Positions 5,398-5,428 of a stretch of DNA of 5,428 bases are shown here, one piece after another. Made by a program: the position numbers and the translations under genes. The notes under the pieces were generated by a model, which did no database searches, was not told where the DNA came from, and saw nothing but the letters and a program-made list of their open reading frames with translations. The stretch's first letter is position 1, and every line of letters starts with the position of its first letter. Origin of the DNA: an uncultured Gammaproteobacteria bacterium (lineage in GTDB: Bacteria; Pseudomonadota; Gammaproteobacteria; Pseudomonadales; Pseudohongiellaceae); contig CAISYX010000072.1 in assembly GCA_903889815.1 (NCBI GenBank), positions 1 through 5,428 on the forward strand, read 5' to 3'.

Positions 5398-5428
5398 GAC
5401 CGCGCGAGGGATGGGGCCGCGTGCCTCA
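5398..5428. other. Tail after the receptor gene, no gene supported
   Basis: These 31 GC-rich bases follow the receptor stop codon. An ATG at 5412 is preceded directly by GAGGG with no spacer, so it is not a credible start. TGAG at 5395-5398 can pair with CTCA at 5425-5428 and CGCG occurs in both halves, so part of a terminator stem is possible, but the window ends before this can be judged. Confidence 0.3.

Overview
The window comes from a GC-rich Gram-negative bacterium. Two of its proteins look like outer-membrane beta-barrels with signal peptides, one of them a TonB-dependent receptor, and a third looks periplasmic. The protein families fit a gammaproteobacterium (or a related pseudomonadote) rich in TonB-dependent receptors. 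That placement is inference from family content and base composition, not from a marker gene. I see no mobile element, tRNA, rRNA or CRISPR array.

Layout. Bases 1-77 are the last codons of a plus-strand gene that probably encodes a membrane protein. Bases 78-226 form a convergent intergenic stretch unusually dense in inverted repeats. Bases 227-2497 (minus) encode a 756-residue exported DUF5916-type protein: an N-terminal CBM9-like beta-sandwich followed by a predicted outer-membrane barrel. Bases 2619-3086 (minus) encode a small exported cupin whose start is fixed by a strong Shine-Dalgarno. The cupin lies 121 bp upstream of the DUF5916 gene on the same strand, so the two could be one transcript. 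Bases 3087-3213 are a divergent promoter region with a perfect 6-bp inverted repeat next to a good -10 box. Bases 3214-5397 (plus) encode a 727-residue TonB-dependent receptor of the 'RGL...LINGKR' plug type, with an exceptionally glycine-rich stretch in the plug. The last 31 bases hold no supported gene.

How the parts may fit together. The receptor would energise uptake of an unidentified ligand through TonB. The divergent cupin is predicted periplasmic and the DUF5916 protein is predicted outer-membrane, so all three products would act in the cell envelope, and two are transcribed from a shared control region. This is a plausible uptake or processing locus of unknown substrate, but nothing in the sequence identifies the substrate. 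The most noteworthy details are the glycine-rich plug segment, the two cysteines of the receptor (both in the last predicted loop), the lone CxxC of the DUF5916 protein, the altered cupin metal motif, and the competing hairpins in the convergent intergenic region.
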